From assembly GCA_033763895.1 (NCBI GenBank), contig JANRJQ010000012.1, forward strand, positions 1 through 52,148: DNA of 52,148 nucleotides. The letters are read 5' to 3'. Shown piece after piece: positions 26,206 to 36,233 of this stretch; within the stretch, counting starts at the first letter, position 1, and the number at the start of each line of letters is the position of its first letter. This stretch comes from Chloroherpetonaceae bacterium. GTDB taxonomy: Bacteria > Bacteroidota > Chlorobiia > Chlorobiales > Thermochlorobacteraceae. Under the pieces are notes generated by a model, which ran no database searches, had not been told where the DNA came from, and saw nothing but the letters and a program-made list of their open reading frames with translations. The translations under genes were made by a program, and so were the position numbers.

Positions 26206-26643
26206 TTAATTATCCTTCAATAGCTGAAGTAAATTTGAATTTATTCTAAAGTTTGTCAATCGAATCTTTTCAATCAAGTTTTCAGTATCGTACATCAATC
26301 CGTTTTTTTTAGCAATCAATAAAACACCTAAAGAGCCAATTACACTTAAATTAAATTTCAGTGCTTCTTTTCGGGCTTTTTTATCATCAAGAATGAGGTA
26401 AGTCGGTTTAATTTCCAATGCAAGCCGAATGGAACTCGATTCCCCTTTTCCAAGACTTATTAATGGATTATTAATATTTGAAGGATTGAGCTTATTAACA
26501 TTAATCCAAGACGGGACAGAACCGAATTCTATAGCGACTTCTTTTGTGATTAGGATTTCCTCAAAAAGTAAGTTGAGATAATTCAATGAATCAATTGCTT
26601 CTAAAAAAATAAGGCAACTTGTATCACAAACGACTTTAGACAC
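26206..26643 (-). CDS. PIN-domain toxin, DUF3368 family
   Basis: A 145-residue PIN nuclease. Acidic active-site residues are in VVCDTSCLIFLEAI (Asp7), in VAIEFGSVP (Glu) and in ILDDKKARKEAL (Asp-Asp), and the C-terminal VIGSLGVLLIAKKNGL is typical of DUF3368. These proteins cut RNA and are neutralised by an upstream UPF0175 protein; exactly that gene lies seven bases upstream on the same strand. The pair is therefore a type II toxin-antitoxin system. The DNA is more AT-rich than the genes on either side. Confidence 0.88.
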   Translation of the reverse strand: MSKVVCDTSCLIFLEAIDSLNYLNLLFEEILITKEVAIEFGSVPSWINVNKLNPSNINNPLISLGKGESSSIRLALEIKPTYLILDDKKARKEALKFNLSVIGSLGVLLIAKKNGLMYDTENLIEKIRLTNFRINSNLLQLLKDN

Positions 26644-26649
26644 AAATCA

Positions 26650-26862
26650 TTATCTGATTTTCTTTAAATCTTCTTCAGTTTCGCCAAAAATAGTAATCCC
26701 AATTGTTCCTAACTCAATCAAAAATTCCTTTCGACTCATACCGGCAAGTTCTGCCGCTTGTGATGAGGTTAAAATAGCTTTATCATACAAAGCCCCGGCA
26801 ATAAGAAGTTTTGCTTTTTTTTCTTCTAATTCGTCAGGAATATCCAACGTAATTGTTTTCAT
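26650..26862 (-). CDS. UPF0175-family antitoxin
   Basis: A 70-residue protein with the UPF0175 pattern: an N-terminal DIPDEL strand, then ALYDKAILTSSQAAELAGMSRKEFLIELGTIGI, which is a helix-turn-helix for DNA binding, and a short acidic tail for toxin contact. It is located seven bases upstream of the DUF3368 PIN toxin and probably represses its own promoter. The start ATG at 26862 is the only one that keeps the family N-terminus. Confidence 0.88.
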   Translation of the reverse strand: MKTITLDIPDELEEKKAKLLIAGALYDKAILTSSQAAELAGMSRKEFLIELGTIGITIFGETEEDLKKIR

Positions 26863-26877
26863 GTGATGAATTTTCTT

Positions 26878-27864
26878 TTAGTTAATCAATTTGAAATCAA
26901 GTTCCAAATCATTCATGCACTTGAAGTGACCTTTCGGGCACGATGCGCGGCCAATATGTGAGCACGGGCGACAGGTTAGAGAAGGATTCTCAATTAAATT
27001 GAAGGGCGAGCGATACGGGAGAAACCCAAATTCTTTGACCGAAGACCCGAAAATTACAGTGCAATCCTTTTGAAACGCTGTGGCTATATGCATGAGACCT
27101 GTATCGCCGGTAAGCACATGATGAGAAAGCGATAAAAGTGCCGCGGTTTCGCGAAGACTTAGTTTCCCAGAAAAATCAATTAAAGACTCAGCAGGGAAGC
27201 CGTTTGAAATTACTCCCTCCCGAATTAATTTTCCGTTGATGCTATCAGTCTCGCTGCCCAAAAGAATCACTTTCCAATCGATTGGATTGAATTGCGAAAG
27301 AAAAGCGGCATATTTCTCCGGTGGATAGCGTTTGGTAAAATGCTTTGCCCCGTAACAAACGGCTAAAATCTTTTGGTTTGTTGTACTTGAAATCATCTCT
27401 TGGGCCGTCTTGATTTCATCTGAAGTAAGAACAATTTCACACCCTCTTCCATCATCGGGCAACTGAAGAACTTCTACCGATTTCTTGTATCGCTCAGGAA
27501 CGGGCAATATCTCTCGATAGAAATTCCACTTCACCCATACCAATAGAAACTTCTTCCAATTTTCCTTTTGATAGCGATAAACCTCTCTAACGACTCGAGG
27601 CGTGTGGCTTCGCGATAGGTGGTTATTTTGCAAGTCAATCACCAAATCAAATGGCAATTCCAAATTCGAATTAAATGATCCGAGTTGATGAATTCTTGAA
27701 ATGTGCGGGTTATGGCGTAATAAAGGCTGATGTTCAGGTTTGGTGAGATATTCAATTTCGCTTTTTGGGTATTTCATTTTGAGCCATCGGAGGATTGGTG
27801 TGGTGAGAACAATATCACCAATAGCGCTCAGGCGAATGACTAATATTCGTTTTGGTTGGTTCAC
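26878..27864 (-). CDS. Glycosyltransferase family 9 (heptosyltransferase-like)
   Basis: A 328-residue protein beginning KRILVIRLSAIGDIVLTTPILRWLK, the nucleotide-sugar-binding opening of ADP-heptose:LPS heptosyltransferases (WaaC/WaaF type). Further conserved pieces are VIDLQNN (acceptor side), ILLGSETD, and TGDTGLMHIATAF with the family Asp/Gly loop. It should add a sugar to the LPS inner core or a related glycan at the cytoplasmic face of the membrane. Its start overlaps the stop of the large phosphatase gene upstream by four bases, so the two are translationally coupled. Confidence 0.88.
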   Translation of the reverse strand: MNQPKRILVIRLSAIGDIVLTTPILRWLKMKYPKSEIEYLTKPEHQPLLRHNPHISRIHQLGSFNSNLELPFDLVIDLQNNHLSRSHTPRVVREVYRYQKENWKKFLLVWVKWNFYREILPVPERYKKSVEVLQLPDDGRGCEIVLTSDEIKTAQEMISSTTNQKILAVCYGAKHFTKRYPPEKYAAFLSQFNPIDWKVILLGSETDSINGKLIREGVISNGFPAESLIDFSGKLSLRETAALLSLSHHVLTGDTGLMHIATAFQKDCTVIFGSSVKEFGFLPYRSPFNLIENPSLTCRPCSHIGRASCPKGHFKCMNDLELDFKLIN

Positions 27865-30392
27865 ATTCGGTCTGAAGTTGACTTGAGTGGTTTTGCTTTA
27901 ACCGCAAGCATTGTCACGTCGTCATATTGCTCGGCATTCCCGGCAAAATCAATCAAGGCATTTTCGATACGCATTAAAATTTCTTTAGCACTTAAATCAG
28001 GAAGTGATTTTAATACTTTTTCTAAACCGTCGATGCCAAATTCTTCACCCAAGTTGTTTTTGGCATCTGTAACCCCATCGGAAATAAATAGAAAGTAATC
28101 ACCTTCTGAATATGTAAAAGAAATTTCTTCTACGGTTTTATCAAAGATTTCTTTATTTCCCAAACCAAGCCCGATACCATTGGGTTTGATAAGCGTTAAT
28201 GCTTTGGTTTTACAATTAAAATGAAGCAATGGCAAGTGTCCGGCGCGTGCAATTTTTAAGCGATGTTCAAATGGGTTAAACTCTGCGCTAATCATTGTAA
28301 TGAAGGTTCCACGAGAAGTGTGTGAGAAAATGGCGTTATTAATTTTTTCAAGGAGCAATTTGGGATTGCAATTATTTTCGAATGTAATTGCACGAACCAC
28401 GCCTTGAACCCGAGACATGTTCATTGCCGCTGAAATCCCTTTCCCCGAGACATCCCCGACAAGCACGGAGACATTCCCATTCGACTGTTTAATTACATCG
28501 TAATAGTCACCGCCGACTTCACCTGCTGCAATGTAAGTCCCTGCAATTTCAAGATTCTCAAGCGTTGGTAAAGTTTCGGGAAGTAACTCTTGCTGAACCT
28601 TTCGGGCAAATTCAAGCTCACGTTTGAGTCGCCTTCGATCGCTTTCTTCTTTGGTAAGACGCGCGTTTTCAAGCGCAACGGCGGCCTGTTTAGAAACGGA
28701 ATCGATAAACTCTAAGTCGTCCTTTTTGTAAGAATCCTCAGAAAGCTTTTCAGCCAAAATCATCACACCAACCTGACGGTCTTTAATCATCAAGGGTACA
28801 ATCAATTGAACACTCGCTTCTGTGAATTCGGGAATAGAATGGGTTTCGTCATACAAAGTGATTCCGGTATAAGAAGAAAGCCTTGAATAAACATCGGAAG
28901 ATTTTTGAACGGTGAATGTATCGCAGCAACCGCGAGAAACAATCAGTTCATAAGTTTCTCGTGTGACCAAATAGATTGCCATTCCCTTGAGGGACATCAA
29001 CTTGATTGTTTCATCAGATATGGCATCGGCAAGTTCATTGATGTTTCTCTTTTCAGCAAATATTTGGGCAAATTCAGAAAGTGCGCTTCGGTAATCATAG
29101 TCCTCTTGATGAAACTGCTTATCAAGCGTGTACTTTAAATGCTTCATCACCCACGCATATCCAAATGCAATGCCCATTCCAAAAATCAAATACAAAAACC
29201 GTTGACCTCCGATTTCTGCCGTTGAACCAATTGGCGCAGGATAACCCTGAACACTAAATGAAGTGAACCGTACGCCGAATCCACCAATATTAAACTTGAT
29301 AAGAAACGCAATAAGATTTATCAAAGCCCAAATCGATAATGTTACAAGTCCTATTGTCGCAATGAGATGTCTTAAACTTCGACGAACAAGCCTTGTGATG
29401 CCAAAGAGTCGATGGCGAATGATGATATAGTAATAAATGATGGGAACAGCGGCACCTAAAACAAAAACATATCGGCCGTAAGTAAAAATATTGAGCAAAA
29501 AATTTCCAACAACATAGCTCAGCGCAAAAAGCCCAAAGGCAACTTGAATTAGCTGAAACGGTTTTTTGTTTTCGGCTTCTTGCTTTTTATCAAAATCAAT
29601 CCAAACCCAAAGAGAATAAATGATAAAAAAAACTTGCGGAGCGCCAATCAGAATAATTGTCGGAATGGAGACTTCTCCGGCTTTAACCCGAAGATTTGGA
29701 AGCATAAAATGCAAAAAAAGAAAAAAAGCGCTTGATACGACATAGTAATTTCGAACAAGTTTTTTTAACTCATAATGCCTAAGATTTATTTTGGGGGAAT
29801 AAATCCGCATATGGAGCAAAAGCGGAAAAGAAAACGCCCAAGAGAGTTGAATAATTGTTAATGGAAGTTCAGATTGCCCTAACGAAGGGACAAAAAGATT
29901 CGAAAATAAAATGAGCCCGATCGAAAAGATTCTTGCGCCAAGAAGTTCAGCCCTTAACCATCCGACAAAGAGACCAATCGTTGTGGTTGATAATGCAATG
30001 AACAACAAGATTAACTGTGCCCAATCAACGCCAACTTTTGCGATCTGAACATAAAGGTTGATAAGTATCGATTCTCGTAAAACCGTATAGACGAGCACAT
30101 CATCGGGACGGGATTGGAGTAAGATGTTATTTGCTTCTCTCGAATTGCTGAATTTCTTCCCGTTAATTGATACAATGATATCCCCAACCTTCATTCCGGC
30201 TTTTTCTGAAGCGCCATCTTTGGAAACAGAAATTACCTCAACACCACGAGCAGAATCGCGGAAAATGTTTTCGTCTGTTGGGCGGGTGAATGAATTTACA
30301 ATGGATTGCACCTGCAAGACAGTAAACCAACTTGCCAAAAGAATGGCGAGGATGCGAAATAGAAGTGGAGATTTGATGAATAAATTGTTCAT
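27861..30392 (-). CDS. Membrane PDZ-GAF-SpoIIE (PP2C-type) serine phosphatase
   Basis: The ATG at 30392 (MNNLFIKSPLLF) is preferred to one 87 bases upstream because the protein then begins directly with its first membrane span; length 843 residues. Order: TM (about 8-28); PDZ-like domain with GASEKAGMKVGDIIVSINGK (about 50-110); seven or so TM helices (about 125-400); a GAF domain (about 440-580) ending in VSKQAAVALENARL; and a SpoIIE/PP2C phosphatase with AAGEVGGDYYDV, LVGDVSGKGISAAMNM and FISDGVTDAKN, which supply the metal-binding Asps. It resembles RsbU/RsbP-type activators of partner-switching, but no antagonist or anti-sigma gene is nearby. It is coupled to a heptosyltransferase-like gene. 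Confidence 0.88.
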   Translation of the reverse strand: MNNLFIKSPLLFRILAILLASWFTVLQVQSIVNSFTRPTDENIFRDSARGVEVISVSKDGASEKAGMKVGDIIVSINGKKFSNSREANNILLQSRPDDVLVYTVLRESILINLYVQIAKVGVDWAQLILLFIALSTTTIGLFVGWLRAELLGARIFSIGLILFSNLFVPSLGQSELPLTIIQLSWAFSFPLLLHMRIYSPKINLRHYELKKLVRNYYVVSSAFFLFLHFMLPNLRVKAGEVSIPTIILIGAPQVFFIIYSLWVWIDFDKKQEAENKKPFQLIQVAFGLFALSYVVGNFLLNIFTYGRYVFVLGAAVPIIYYYIIIRHRLFGITRLVRRSLRHLIATIGLVTLSIWALINLIAFLIKFNIGGFGVRFTSFSVQGYPAPIGSTAEIGGQRFLYLIFGMGIAFGYAWVMKHLKYTLDKQFHQEDYDYRSALSEFAQIFAEKRNINELADAISDETIKLMSLKGMAIYLVTRETYELIVSRGCCDTFTVQKSSDVYSRLSSYTGITLYDETHSIPEFTEASVQLIVPLMIKDRQVGVMILAEKLSEDSYKKDDLEFIDSVSKQAAVALENARLTKEESDRRRLKRELEFARKVQQELLPETLPTLENLEIAGTYIAAGEVGGDYYDVIKQSNGNVSVLVGDVSGKGISAAMNMSRVQGVVRAITFENNCNPKLLLEKINNAIFSHTSRGTFITMISAEFNPFEHRLKIARAGHLPLLHFNCKTKALTLIKPNGIGLGLGNKEIFDKTVEEISFTYSEGDYFLFISDGVTDAKNNLGEEFGIDGLEKVLKSLPDLSAKEILMRIENALIDFAGNAEQYDDVTMLAVKAKPLKSTSDRM

Positions 30393-30473
30393 TCGTTTTC
30401 TTATTGAGCAAAAATAGGCTCTAAAGGGTAATTCAAAAAGTAATTGAATAAGAATTAACGAATGAAAGTTGGT

Positions 30474-30506
30474 CACCAAAGCCTCGGTACTTACAAGGCT
30501 TTGGTG
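30474..30506. repeat. 10-bp inverted repeat between T9SS cargo and phosphatase genes
   Basis: CACCAAAGCC (30474-30483) and GGCTTTGGTG (30497-30506) pair perfectly around a 13-base loop, just after the stop codon of the leftward T9SS cargo gene. No T-run follows, so it may be a weak terminator or a transcript-end stabiliser. Confidence 0.5.
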
Positions 30507-30516
30507 AAACCCGAGA

Positions 30517-31866
30517 CTACTTTACAAGCATCATTCGTTTCGTTTCTGAAAATGCGCCGGATTGCAAACGATAGAAGTAAACTCCGGAGGGAAGAATTGA
30601 GGCATTAAATCGTACACTGTAACTCCCGATTTCTTTGGTTTCATTGACAAGTGTTTGCAATTCACGGCCAAGAATGTCAAATACTTTTAATGTTACCAGA
30701 CTTCGTGCACCTAATGAATAATTAATTTGTGTCGAAGGATTGAAGGGATTTGGATAGTTTTGAGCCAATGCAAATCGTGATGGTACGCCAGAAACCTCAA
30801 GGATTGGTGAGTATTCAAATTTTCCGTCAAAATCAACTTGCTTTAGCCGATAATAAACTTTTCCGGCGGCGCTTCGGTCGAGAAAGGAATATCGCTGACC
30901 TTCCGTTGTTGTTCCTTTTCCTCGAATAAAACCAAGGTTTGAAAAGGCCACTTGATCGTTTGAGCGTTCAATAAAAAAGCCTTGATTGTTGATTTCCGAA
31001 GCGGTTTCCCAAACCAATTCAACCGTGCCATTTTTGAAAGAAGCATTAAAGGAGGAGAGCTCAACTGGTAAGGTTAATTCGGAAGTGAAGACATCTCCTG
31101 TATTTAATTGACCGGGGTTTTGACCGAGATTGCTTGCACTTGTTATTCCGGGAACAGCTTCATTCGACCAAAAAGTAGGGTTTCCTGTATTACCTAGAAC
31201 TGCAAAAAACTTAACGCTTTGCGATGCATTCACACCCGGTAAAGCACTGAGCGGAATCGACATTTCTAAGCCTTGCGCGGTTGCCCCGGTCGTGTTTGAA
31301 TTGTCGTAAGCAAAGGTAATTGTATTTGCTCCCATAAACAAAGTGTCGGCTGAAGAAGGCCCCGTTACCGAAGAAGTTGATGAAAGCGATGTTTGTCCGA
31401 TAAATGGCCGTGTGATGATATTTGTCGAGCCATATCGAATCATATCAAGATAAAGGTTTGTGCCATCTCGGTTTATCCAAATTAGATAATCAGCTTCCAT
31501 CCCATTCAAAGTAAGATTGGTATTGTTTGCGGCAGTCGGACCATTGAAACTTCCGCCTCCGCTCAAACTTCCGCCAACATTCGACCCCGCTGCACGTCCG
31601 CCGTATCCCGAGAAGTCCATAAAAATTGCAATTCCATTATTTGCATCCAAGGTTCCTGTTACGGCTAAGTAAAGGTTTACCCCATCATTGTAGGTTCGAA
31701 TGCTGTAAACGGCATTGGTACTTCCAAATCCATTGTTGGAATTTGTATTAAACACTGAAGTATATGCCGTTTCATTTGCATTTCCGTCAATAACCGGAAC
31801 TTGCGCATGTATCTTGCTTGAAACGATGAGCAAGGAAAGTAAAAAAACGATAGATAGTCTTTTCAT
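30517..31866 (-). CDS. Secreted protein with type IX secretion C-terminal sorting domain
   Basis: The ATG at 31866 gives a clean signal peptide (MKRLSIVFLLSLLIVSSKIHAQ), so I prefer it over the frame start at 31926; 449 residues. The N-terminal half (PVIDGNANETAYTSVFNT..., about 22-260) is rich in Asn, Gly and Ser and looks like a beta-sandwich of the CBM9/DOMON-like type. A short fibronectin-like part (LSSFNASFKNGTVELVWETASEINNQGFFIERS) follows. The last 80 residues, LAQNYPNPFNPSTQINYSL to SGVYFYRLQSG, are a type A T9SS sorting domain, so the protein is exported by type IX secretion and probably surface-bound. Confidence 0.88.
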   Translation of the reverse strand: MKRLSIVFLLSLLIVSSKIHAQVPVIDGNANETAYTSVFNTNSNNGFGSTNAVYSIRTYNDGVNLYLAVTGTLDANNGIAIFMDFSGYGGRAAGSNVGGSLSGGGSFNGPTAANNTNLTLNGMEADYLIWINRDGTNLYLDMIRYGSTNIITRPFIGQTSLSSTSSVTGPSSADTLFMGANTITFAYDNSNTTGATAQGLEMSIPLSALPGVNASQSVKFFAVLGNTGNPTFWSNEAVPGITSASNLGQNPGQLNTGDVFTSELTLPVELSSFNASFKNGTVELVWETASEINNQGFFIERSNDQVAFSNLGFIRGKGTTTEGQRYSFLDRSAAGKVYYRLKQVDFDGKFEYSPILEVSGVPSRFALAQNYPNPFNPSTQINYSLGARSLVTLKVFDILGRELQTLVNETKEIGSYSVRFNASILPSGVYFYRLQSGAFSETKRMMLVK

Positions 31867-32009
31867 AGTTAAAAGGAAAAAGTTAATTGAGACGAAGTAA
31901 AATAGGGCAGTAGAACTATATTTCAAATCTTTTCAATTCTTCAATCAAATTTTTTATTTCTCTTCGAGAAATCTTAGTTTGAAATCTTTTCAAATAATAA
32001 AAAAAAGAA

Positions 32010-35000
32010 ATGCAACTTCATTCTATCCTCTCTCAATTCAATCATTTACAGGAAAATCAAAGTGAAGGTTACTATCGATATCCCGCGCTTTTCAACGATC
32101 ATATTATTTTTACATCAGAAGATGATCTGTGGAAAGTTTCAACCAAAGGTGGTGTTCCTCAAAGACTCACTGCCGGGCTAAGCGAATGTACTTTTCCTGT
32201 GATTTCTGAGGATGGAAAGTGGATTGCTTTTACCGCGCGTGAAGAAGGTCAAAGCGAAATTTATGTAATGCCGTTTCAGGGCGGTTCCCCAAAACGCTTA
32301 ACTTATCTAGCTGCCACCAACACACGAACCGTTGGGTGGCGAAATGGAAAGGTGCTGTTCCTTTCATCTGCAAAACAGCCCTTTAAGAAAATTATGCACG
32401 CCTATTTTATTTCACCGGAAGGCGGAGAGCCTGAAGCGATTCCCTTTGGACACATGCAACATATCGCTTATGATGGTGCCGCTTGTATTATAGGAAGAGG
32501 AACCGCCGATACAGCCCGCTGGAAACGCTACAAAGGTGGAACTTCGGGTGATATTTGGCTTGATGACACGGGGAATGGTGAGTTCAAACCTTTCACAAAG
32601 CTTTTTGGATTTCTCGGTAACTTTGTTTCGCCTTTTTTGATGAAAGTAAATGGTGTGCAAAAGGCTATTTTCATCAGCGATCACGAGGGCATAGGAAACC
32701 TCTACGCCGCCGATTTGAATGGTAAAAACATTAAGCGATTAACACATCACACCGAGTACTTTGCCCGTTTCGCTTCGCCTGATTCGTCGAAAAAAAACTC
32801 AACTGTTATCTATCACGCCGGTGGTGATATTTACCTCTTGAATGTTGAAACGGAAAAAGTTGAGAAAATCATCATTGACTACAACAGCCCACGAACGCAG
32901 AAGCAAAGAAAGTTTGTCAGTGTTACCGGCTCTCTTGATTCTTACGCGCTTTCGCATCAAGGGAATCATATCACTGTAACAAGCAGAGGAAAATCCGTGA
33001 TGATGCATCTTGCCGGCGGTCCAATTTTGTCACTTGGCAATTTTAATCGTGACACCGATGCAAGTGAGCATTCATCATTACCAATTGCAGAGAATCAACG
33101 CAGTTCAGATTTTTCTCAAACGGGGCGTATTCGGTTAACCTCGCCACTTGCAGGTAATAAGTTTTATGTGACCATTTCAGATGCAAGTGGAGAAGAGCGG
33201 CTGGAGCTCCTTAATTCTGATAATCAATTTTTATTTCACTTTAAAAATTTCGACATCGGAAGAGCCATCACCCTTGCATCCGCACCATCTAAACCTTTGG
33301 TTGCAATAACCAACCACCGCCAAGAAATTATCTTGATTCATATTGATACTGAGAAACAGGAGAATTCTAAACTGACGGTTGTTGCTCGAAGTGATGCCGA
33401 TCGAATTTATCTGCCGTCCTTCTCACCCGATAGCCGCTATATCGCCTATAATTTCCCAATTCGAAAAGAAAGTGCGGCAATTGAAATTTATGACATCGAA
33501 ACCGCGAAACGCCATCAAGTGACGCGTCCTATCTTTCACGACTTCGCTCCGCAATTTTGCAAAGATGGCAATTATCTTTATTTCCTTTCGAATCGCATTT
33601 TTAACCCCGTTTATGATAATCTGCAATTTGATCTTAATTTCACAAAGGCTGTAAAACCATATCTCATCACGCTTCATAAAGAAAAGAAAGCCCCATTTTT
33701 TGAACTTTCAGATTTTTCTAAATCACCTGCTCCCGAACCGGTACAACCGCAAAAAGTTCAGCAAAAAAATGAAACGCCCATCAATGAGGATAATCAACCC
33801 GACGAATCAAAGCAGGACGCTCGAAAAGCAGAGGAGGAAAAACCGTCCACAAATGCAAAAGCAATGAAACCCATTGACTTTGAAGGAATCGAGGAAAGAA
33901 TTACCGAATTCCCGATTGAAGAAGCGCGGTTTGGCGCATTGTATGCAACAAAAAATGGCGTTATACTTTGGGCGAATCCGGTTCGCGGGGCATTGCAGGC
34001 CGAGGGTACGCCAAGCGGTGCAAACCTTTACTTCTATAAATTTGAAGGGCAAAAGTATGAATTGATTGCTGCAAATGTGCATCATTGCAGCGTTTCCGGT
34101 AACGGGGAAGTCTTGGTTTATGGCATCGCCACCGGCACTTATGCGGTTTCAATAGGCGAATTGCCCGATGGCAAGCAAGCGAGCGCAAGAAAAGCTGTTC
34201 CACTTGCTCAAATGAAAGTGCTGGTATCTCCGGCAGAGGAATGGCGTCAAATGTTTCGTGAAGCGTGGCGACTTCAACGCGATCAATTTTGGACACCCGA
34301 TATGTCCGGCGTGCGCTGGCTTGAAATCTTCAAACTTTACTATCCACTCACTTTCAGAATCAATACTCGAACCGAACTTTCCGATTTGATTTGGGAAATG
34401 CAAGGTGAATTGGGAACTTCGCATTGCTATGAATGGGGAGGCGATTATCGCCAAGAACCTAAGTATTTACAAGGGTTTTTAGGTGCTGATGTTCAGTACA
34501 ATACCGGTAAATCAGGATATGAAATTCTCTCGATTCCGGAAGGAGATCATTGGGATTCGCAAAATGCATCACCACTAAAAACCTCAGGCGTTAACCTCAA
34601 AGAAGGGGATATCATTCTTGCCATCAATGGTGATCCCGCAAAGGGAAATAAATCATTGGGCGAATTACTGCTTTCACTTTATGGTCAACGAATTTATTTG
34701 AAAGTGGCAAATTCAAAAGGGGAGAACATTCGTACTGTCGAAGTTAAAACGCTCAAAAGTGAAGAATTGCTTCGTTACCGAGATTGGGTCAATCAGAATC
34801 GCCGTTTTGTGAAAGAGAAATCCAACGGGAAACTTGGCTATGTTCATATTCCGAATATGCAAGCGTGGGGATATTCAGAATTTCATCGAGCTTATCTCAC
34901 CGAGTATTCCTGCGATGGTTTAATTGTTGATGTTCGTTATAACGGGGGTGGGCATGTTTCTCAATTGCTTTTGGAGAAACTGATGCGTAAGCGGCTTGGA

Positions 35001-35444
35001 TATGATGTCTCTCGTTGGTCAAGAGAGCCTGAACCTTATTTTTCAAATTCAGTGAACGGACCAATGCTTTGCCTCACAAATGAATTCGCCGGCTCCGATG
35101 GTGATATTTTTTCGCATTCATTTAAGATGCTCAAACTCGGAAAGCTTGTTGGGAAAAGAACTTGGGGCGGCGTCATCGGAATTTACCCACGACATAGCCT
35201 TTCCGATGGCACCGTAACCACGCAACCTGAATTTTCATTTTGGTTTAATGATGTCGGTTGGCAAGTTGAAAACTACGGAACGGACCCGGATGTCACTGTT
35301 GAAGTTGCTCCGCAAGATTTTTCAAATGAAATAGACCTTCAATTGAATCAATCCATTGAAATCTTGCTTCAAGAGTTGAAACAAAATCCGCCGTTTAAGC
35401 CAAACCTAAAGCAAAATGACAGTGTTCAACCGGAGTTAGAATAA
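32010..35444 (+). CDS. Tricorn-protease-like S41 peptidase
   Basis: A 1144-residue protein with tricorn architecture. Residues to about 310 and 310-570 are two beta-propellers with TolB/PD40-type blades (DGKWIAFTAREEGQSEIYVMP, SPDSRYIAYN). A low-complexity Glu/Lys/Gln linker is at about 570-625; then come the C1 domain, a PDZ domain (about 825-915, LKEGDIILAINGD) and the S41 catalytic core. Catalytic residues are visible: His805 in GTSHCYEW, Ser1029-Asp1030 in FAGSDGD, and Glu1087 in VENYGTDPD. No signal peptide is seen, so it should be a cytoplasmic oligopeptide-degrading protease. A DUF2499-like gene starts two bases after it. Confidence 0.92.
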   Translation: MQLHSILSQFNHLQENQSEGYYRYPALFNDHIIFTSEDDLWKVSTKGGVPQRLTAGLSECTFPVISEDGKWIAFTAREEGQSEIYVMPFQGGSPKRLTYLAATNTRTVGWRNGKVLFLSSAKQPFKKIMHAYFISPEGGEPEAIPFGHMQHIAYDGAACIIGRGTADTARWKRYKGGTSGDIWLDDTGNGEFKPFTKLFGFLGNFVSPFLMKVNGVQKAIFISDHEGIGNLYAADLNGKNIKRLTHHTEYFARFASPDSSKKNSTVIYHAGGDIYLLNVETEKVEKIIIDYNSPRTQKQRKFVSVTGSLDSYALSHQGNHITVTSRGKSVMMHLAGGPILSLGNFNRDTDASEHSSLPIAENQRSSDFSQTGRIRLTSPLAGNKFYVTISDASGEERLELLNSDNQFLFHFKNFDIGRAITLASAPSKPLVAITNHRQEIILIHIDTEKQENSKLTVVARSDADRIYLPSFSPDSRYIAYNFPIRKESAAIEIYDIETAKRHQVTRPIFHDFAPQFCKDGNYLYFLSNRIFNPVYDNLQFDLNFTKAVKPYLITLHKEKKAPFFELSDFSKSPAPEPVQPQKVQQKNETPINEDNQPDESKQDARKAEEEKPSTNAKAMKPIDFEGIEERITEFPIEEARFGALYATKNGVILWANPVRGALQAEGTPSGANLYFYKFEGQKYELIAANVHHCSVSGNGEVLVYGIATGTYAVSIGELPDGKQASARKAVPLAQMKVLVSPAEEWRQMFREAWRLQRDQFWTPDMSGVRWLEIFKLYYPLTFRINTRTELSDLIWEMQGELGTSHCYEWGGDYRQEPKYLQGFLGADVQYNTGKSGYEILSIPEGDHWDSQNASPLKTSGVNLKEGDIILAINGDPAKGNKSLGELLLSLYGQRIYLKVANSKGENIRTVEVKTLKSEELLRYRDWVNQNRRFVKEKSNGKLGYVHIPNMQAWGYSEFHRAYLTEYSCDGLIVDVRYNGGGHVSQLLLEKLMRKRLGYDVSRWSREPEPYFSNSVNGPMLCLTNEFAGSDGDIFSHSFKMLKLGKLVGKRTWGGVIGIYPRHSLSDGTVTTQPEFSFWFNDVGWQVENYGTDPDVTVEVAPQDFSNEIDLQLNQSIEILLQELKQNPPFKPNLKQNDSVQPELE

Positions 35445-35446
35445 CA

Positions 35447-36205
35447 ATGCTTCTTTCATTACCAACGTGGTTTATCCATATCTCTTCGATGACCGAGTGG
35501 CTTTGGGCAATCACGCTTTTCTATCGCTATGGAAAAGTAATAGGCCGAAGAGATGTCAGCCGATTTGGACTTATGATGATTCCGCATTGGATAGGAGGAA
35601 TGTGCGTCATTTTATTCCACATCACCGGCGATGAAGTCACGCTTCTTTTGGATCTTTCCAAAGTGATTAATTTTTTAGGAAGCCTTGCTCTCTTTTTCGC
35701 TATTCTCAAAATTCAAGAAGGTGAGAATCCAAAAGGTCAAAATGGTGAAACGCTCGTCTTTCCGGCGATGCTATTTTTCGCGACTGGTCTTAACGCTCTC
35801 GTTTTGAACATAACCCCCGACCTTCCTTCTACACTCGATTCTCTTCACGCGCATACTCATCAAACAATGCCAAAAATGTGGGTGGAAATTATCTTTCAAA
35901 TTTCAAGTGCCGTTTACTTTTTCTTTTTGGTAGCACTCTATTTCAAGTTTCGAAAAACAAAACCGCTTTTATCTTCGCTAAGTGTGGCCGGGTTTTGGTT
36001 TTTGCTTGTTTTCATTTCAGTAACGGTCGTTTGCATTTATTATGCAACAAAAGTCCGTGGCTTCGCAACACTCACGCATGACGATACGCTGCACGGGTTT
36101 GCAGAGTCATTTCTGACGATTTCGAACCTTATGATTGCGCTTGGAGCGAAAAAGAGTTTAGACGAAGCAAAACACAATTCTAAACAGAAAAATAATCGGG
36201 GATAA
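35447..36205 (+). CDS. Membrane protein with a DUF2499-like N-terminal part
   Basis: A 252-residue integral-membrane protein with about seven hydrophobic segments. The first 90 residues (LSLPTWFIHISSMTEWLWAITLFYRYG ... GRRDVSRFGLMMIPHWIGGMCVILFH ... LSKVINFLGSLALFFA) resemble DUF2499, a family best known from cyanobacteria and plastids. That family is usually about 100 residues, so the C-terminal 150 residues (further spans, a KVRGFATLTHDDTLHGFAESFLTISNLMIALGA part) are an addition or a fused second domain. It lies two bases after the tricorn gene and is surely co-transcribed. Function unknown; recognition is from memory. Confidence 0.6.
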   Translation: MLLSLPTWFIHISSMTEWLWAITLFYRYGKVIGRRDVSRFGLMMIPHWIGGMCVILFHITGDEVTLLLDLSKVINFLGSLALFFAILKIQEGENPKGQNGETLVFPAMLFFATGLNALVLNITPDLPSTLDSLHAHTHQTMPKMWVEIIFQISSAVYFFFLVALYFKFRKTKPLLSSLSVAGFWFLLVFISVTVVCIYYATKVRGFATLTHDDTLHGFAESFLTISNLMIALGAKKSLDEAKHNSKQKNNRG

Positions 36206-36233
36206 AAGGAAGTGATATGTAAACGATGCAGCG

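Noticed and set aside
32010-35444. Recent transfer of the tricorn gene from archaea
   Set aside because: Tricorn-like proteases are widespread in bacteria, and the gene's base composition looks like its neighbours.
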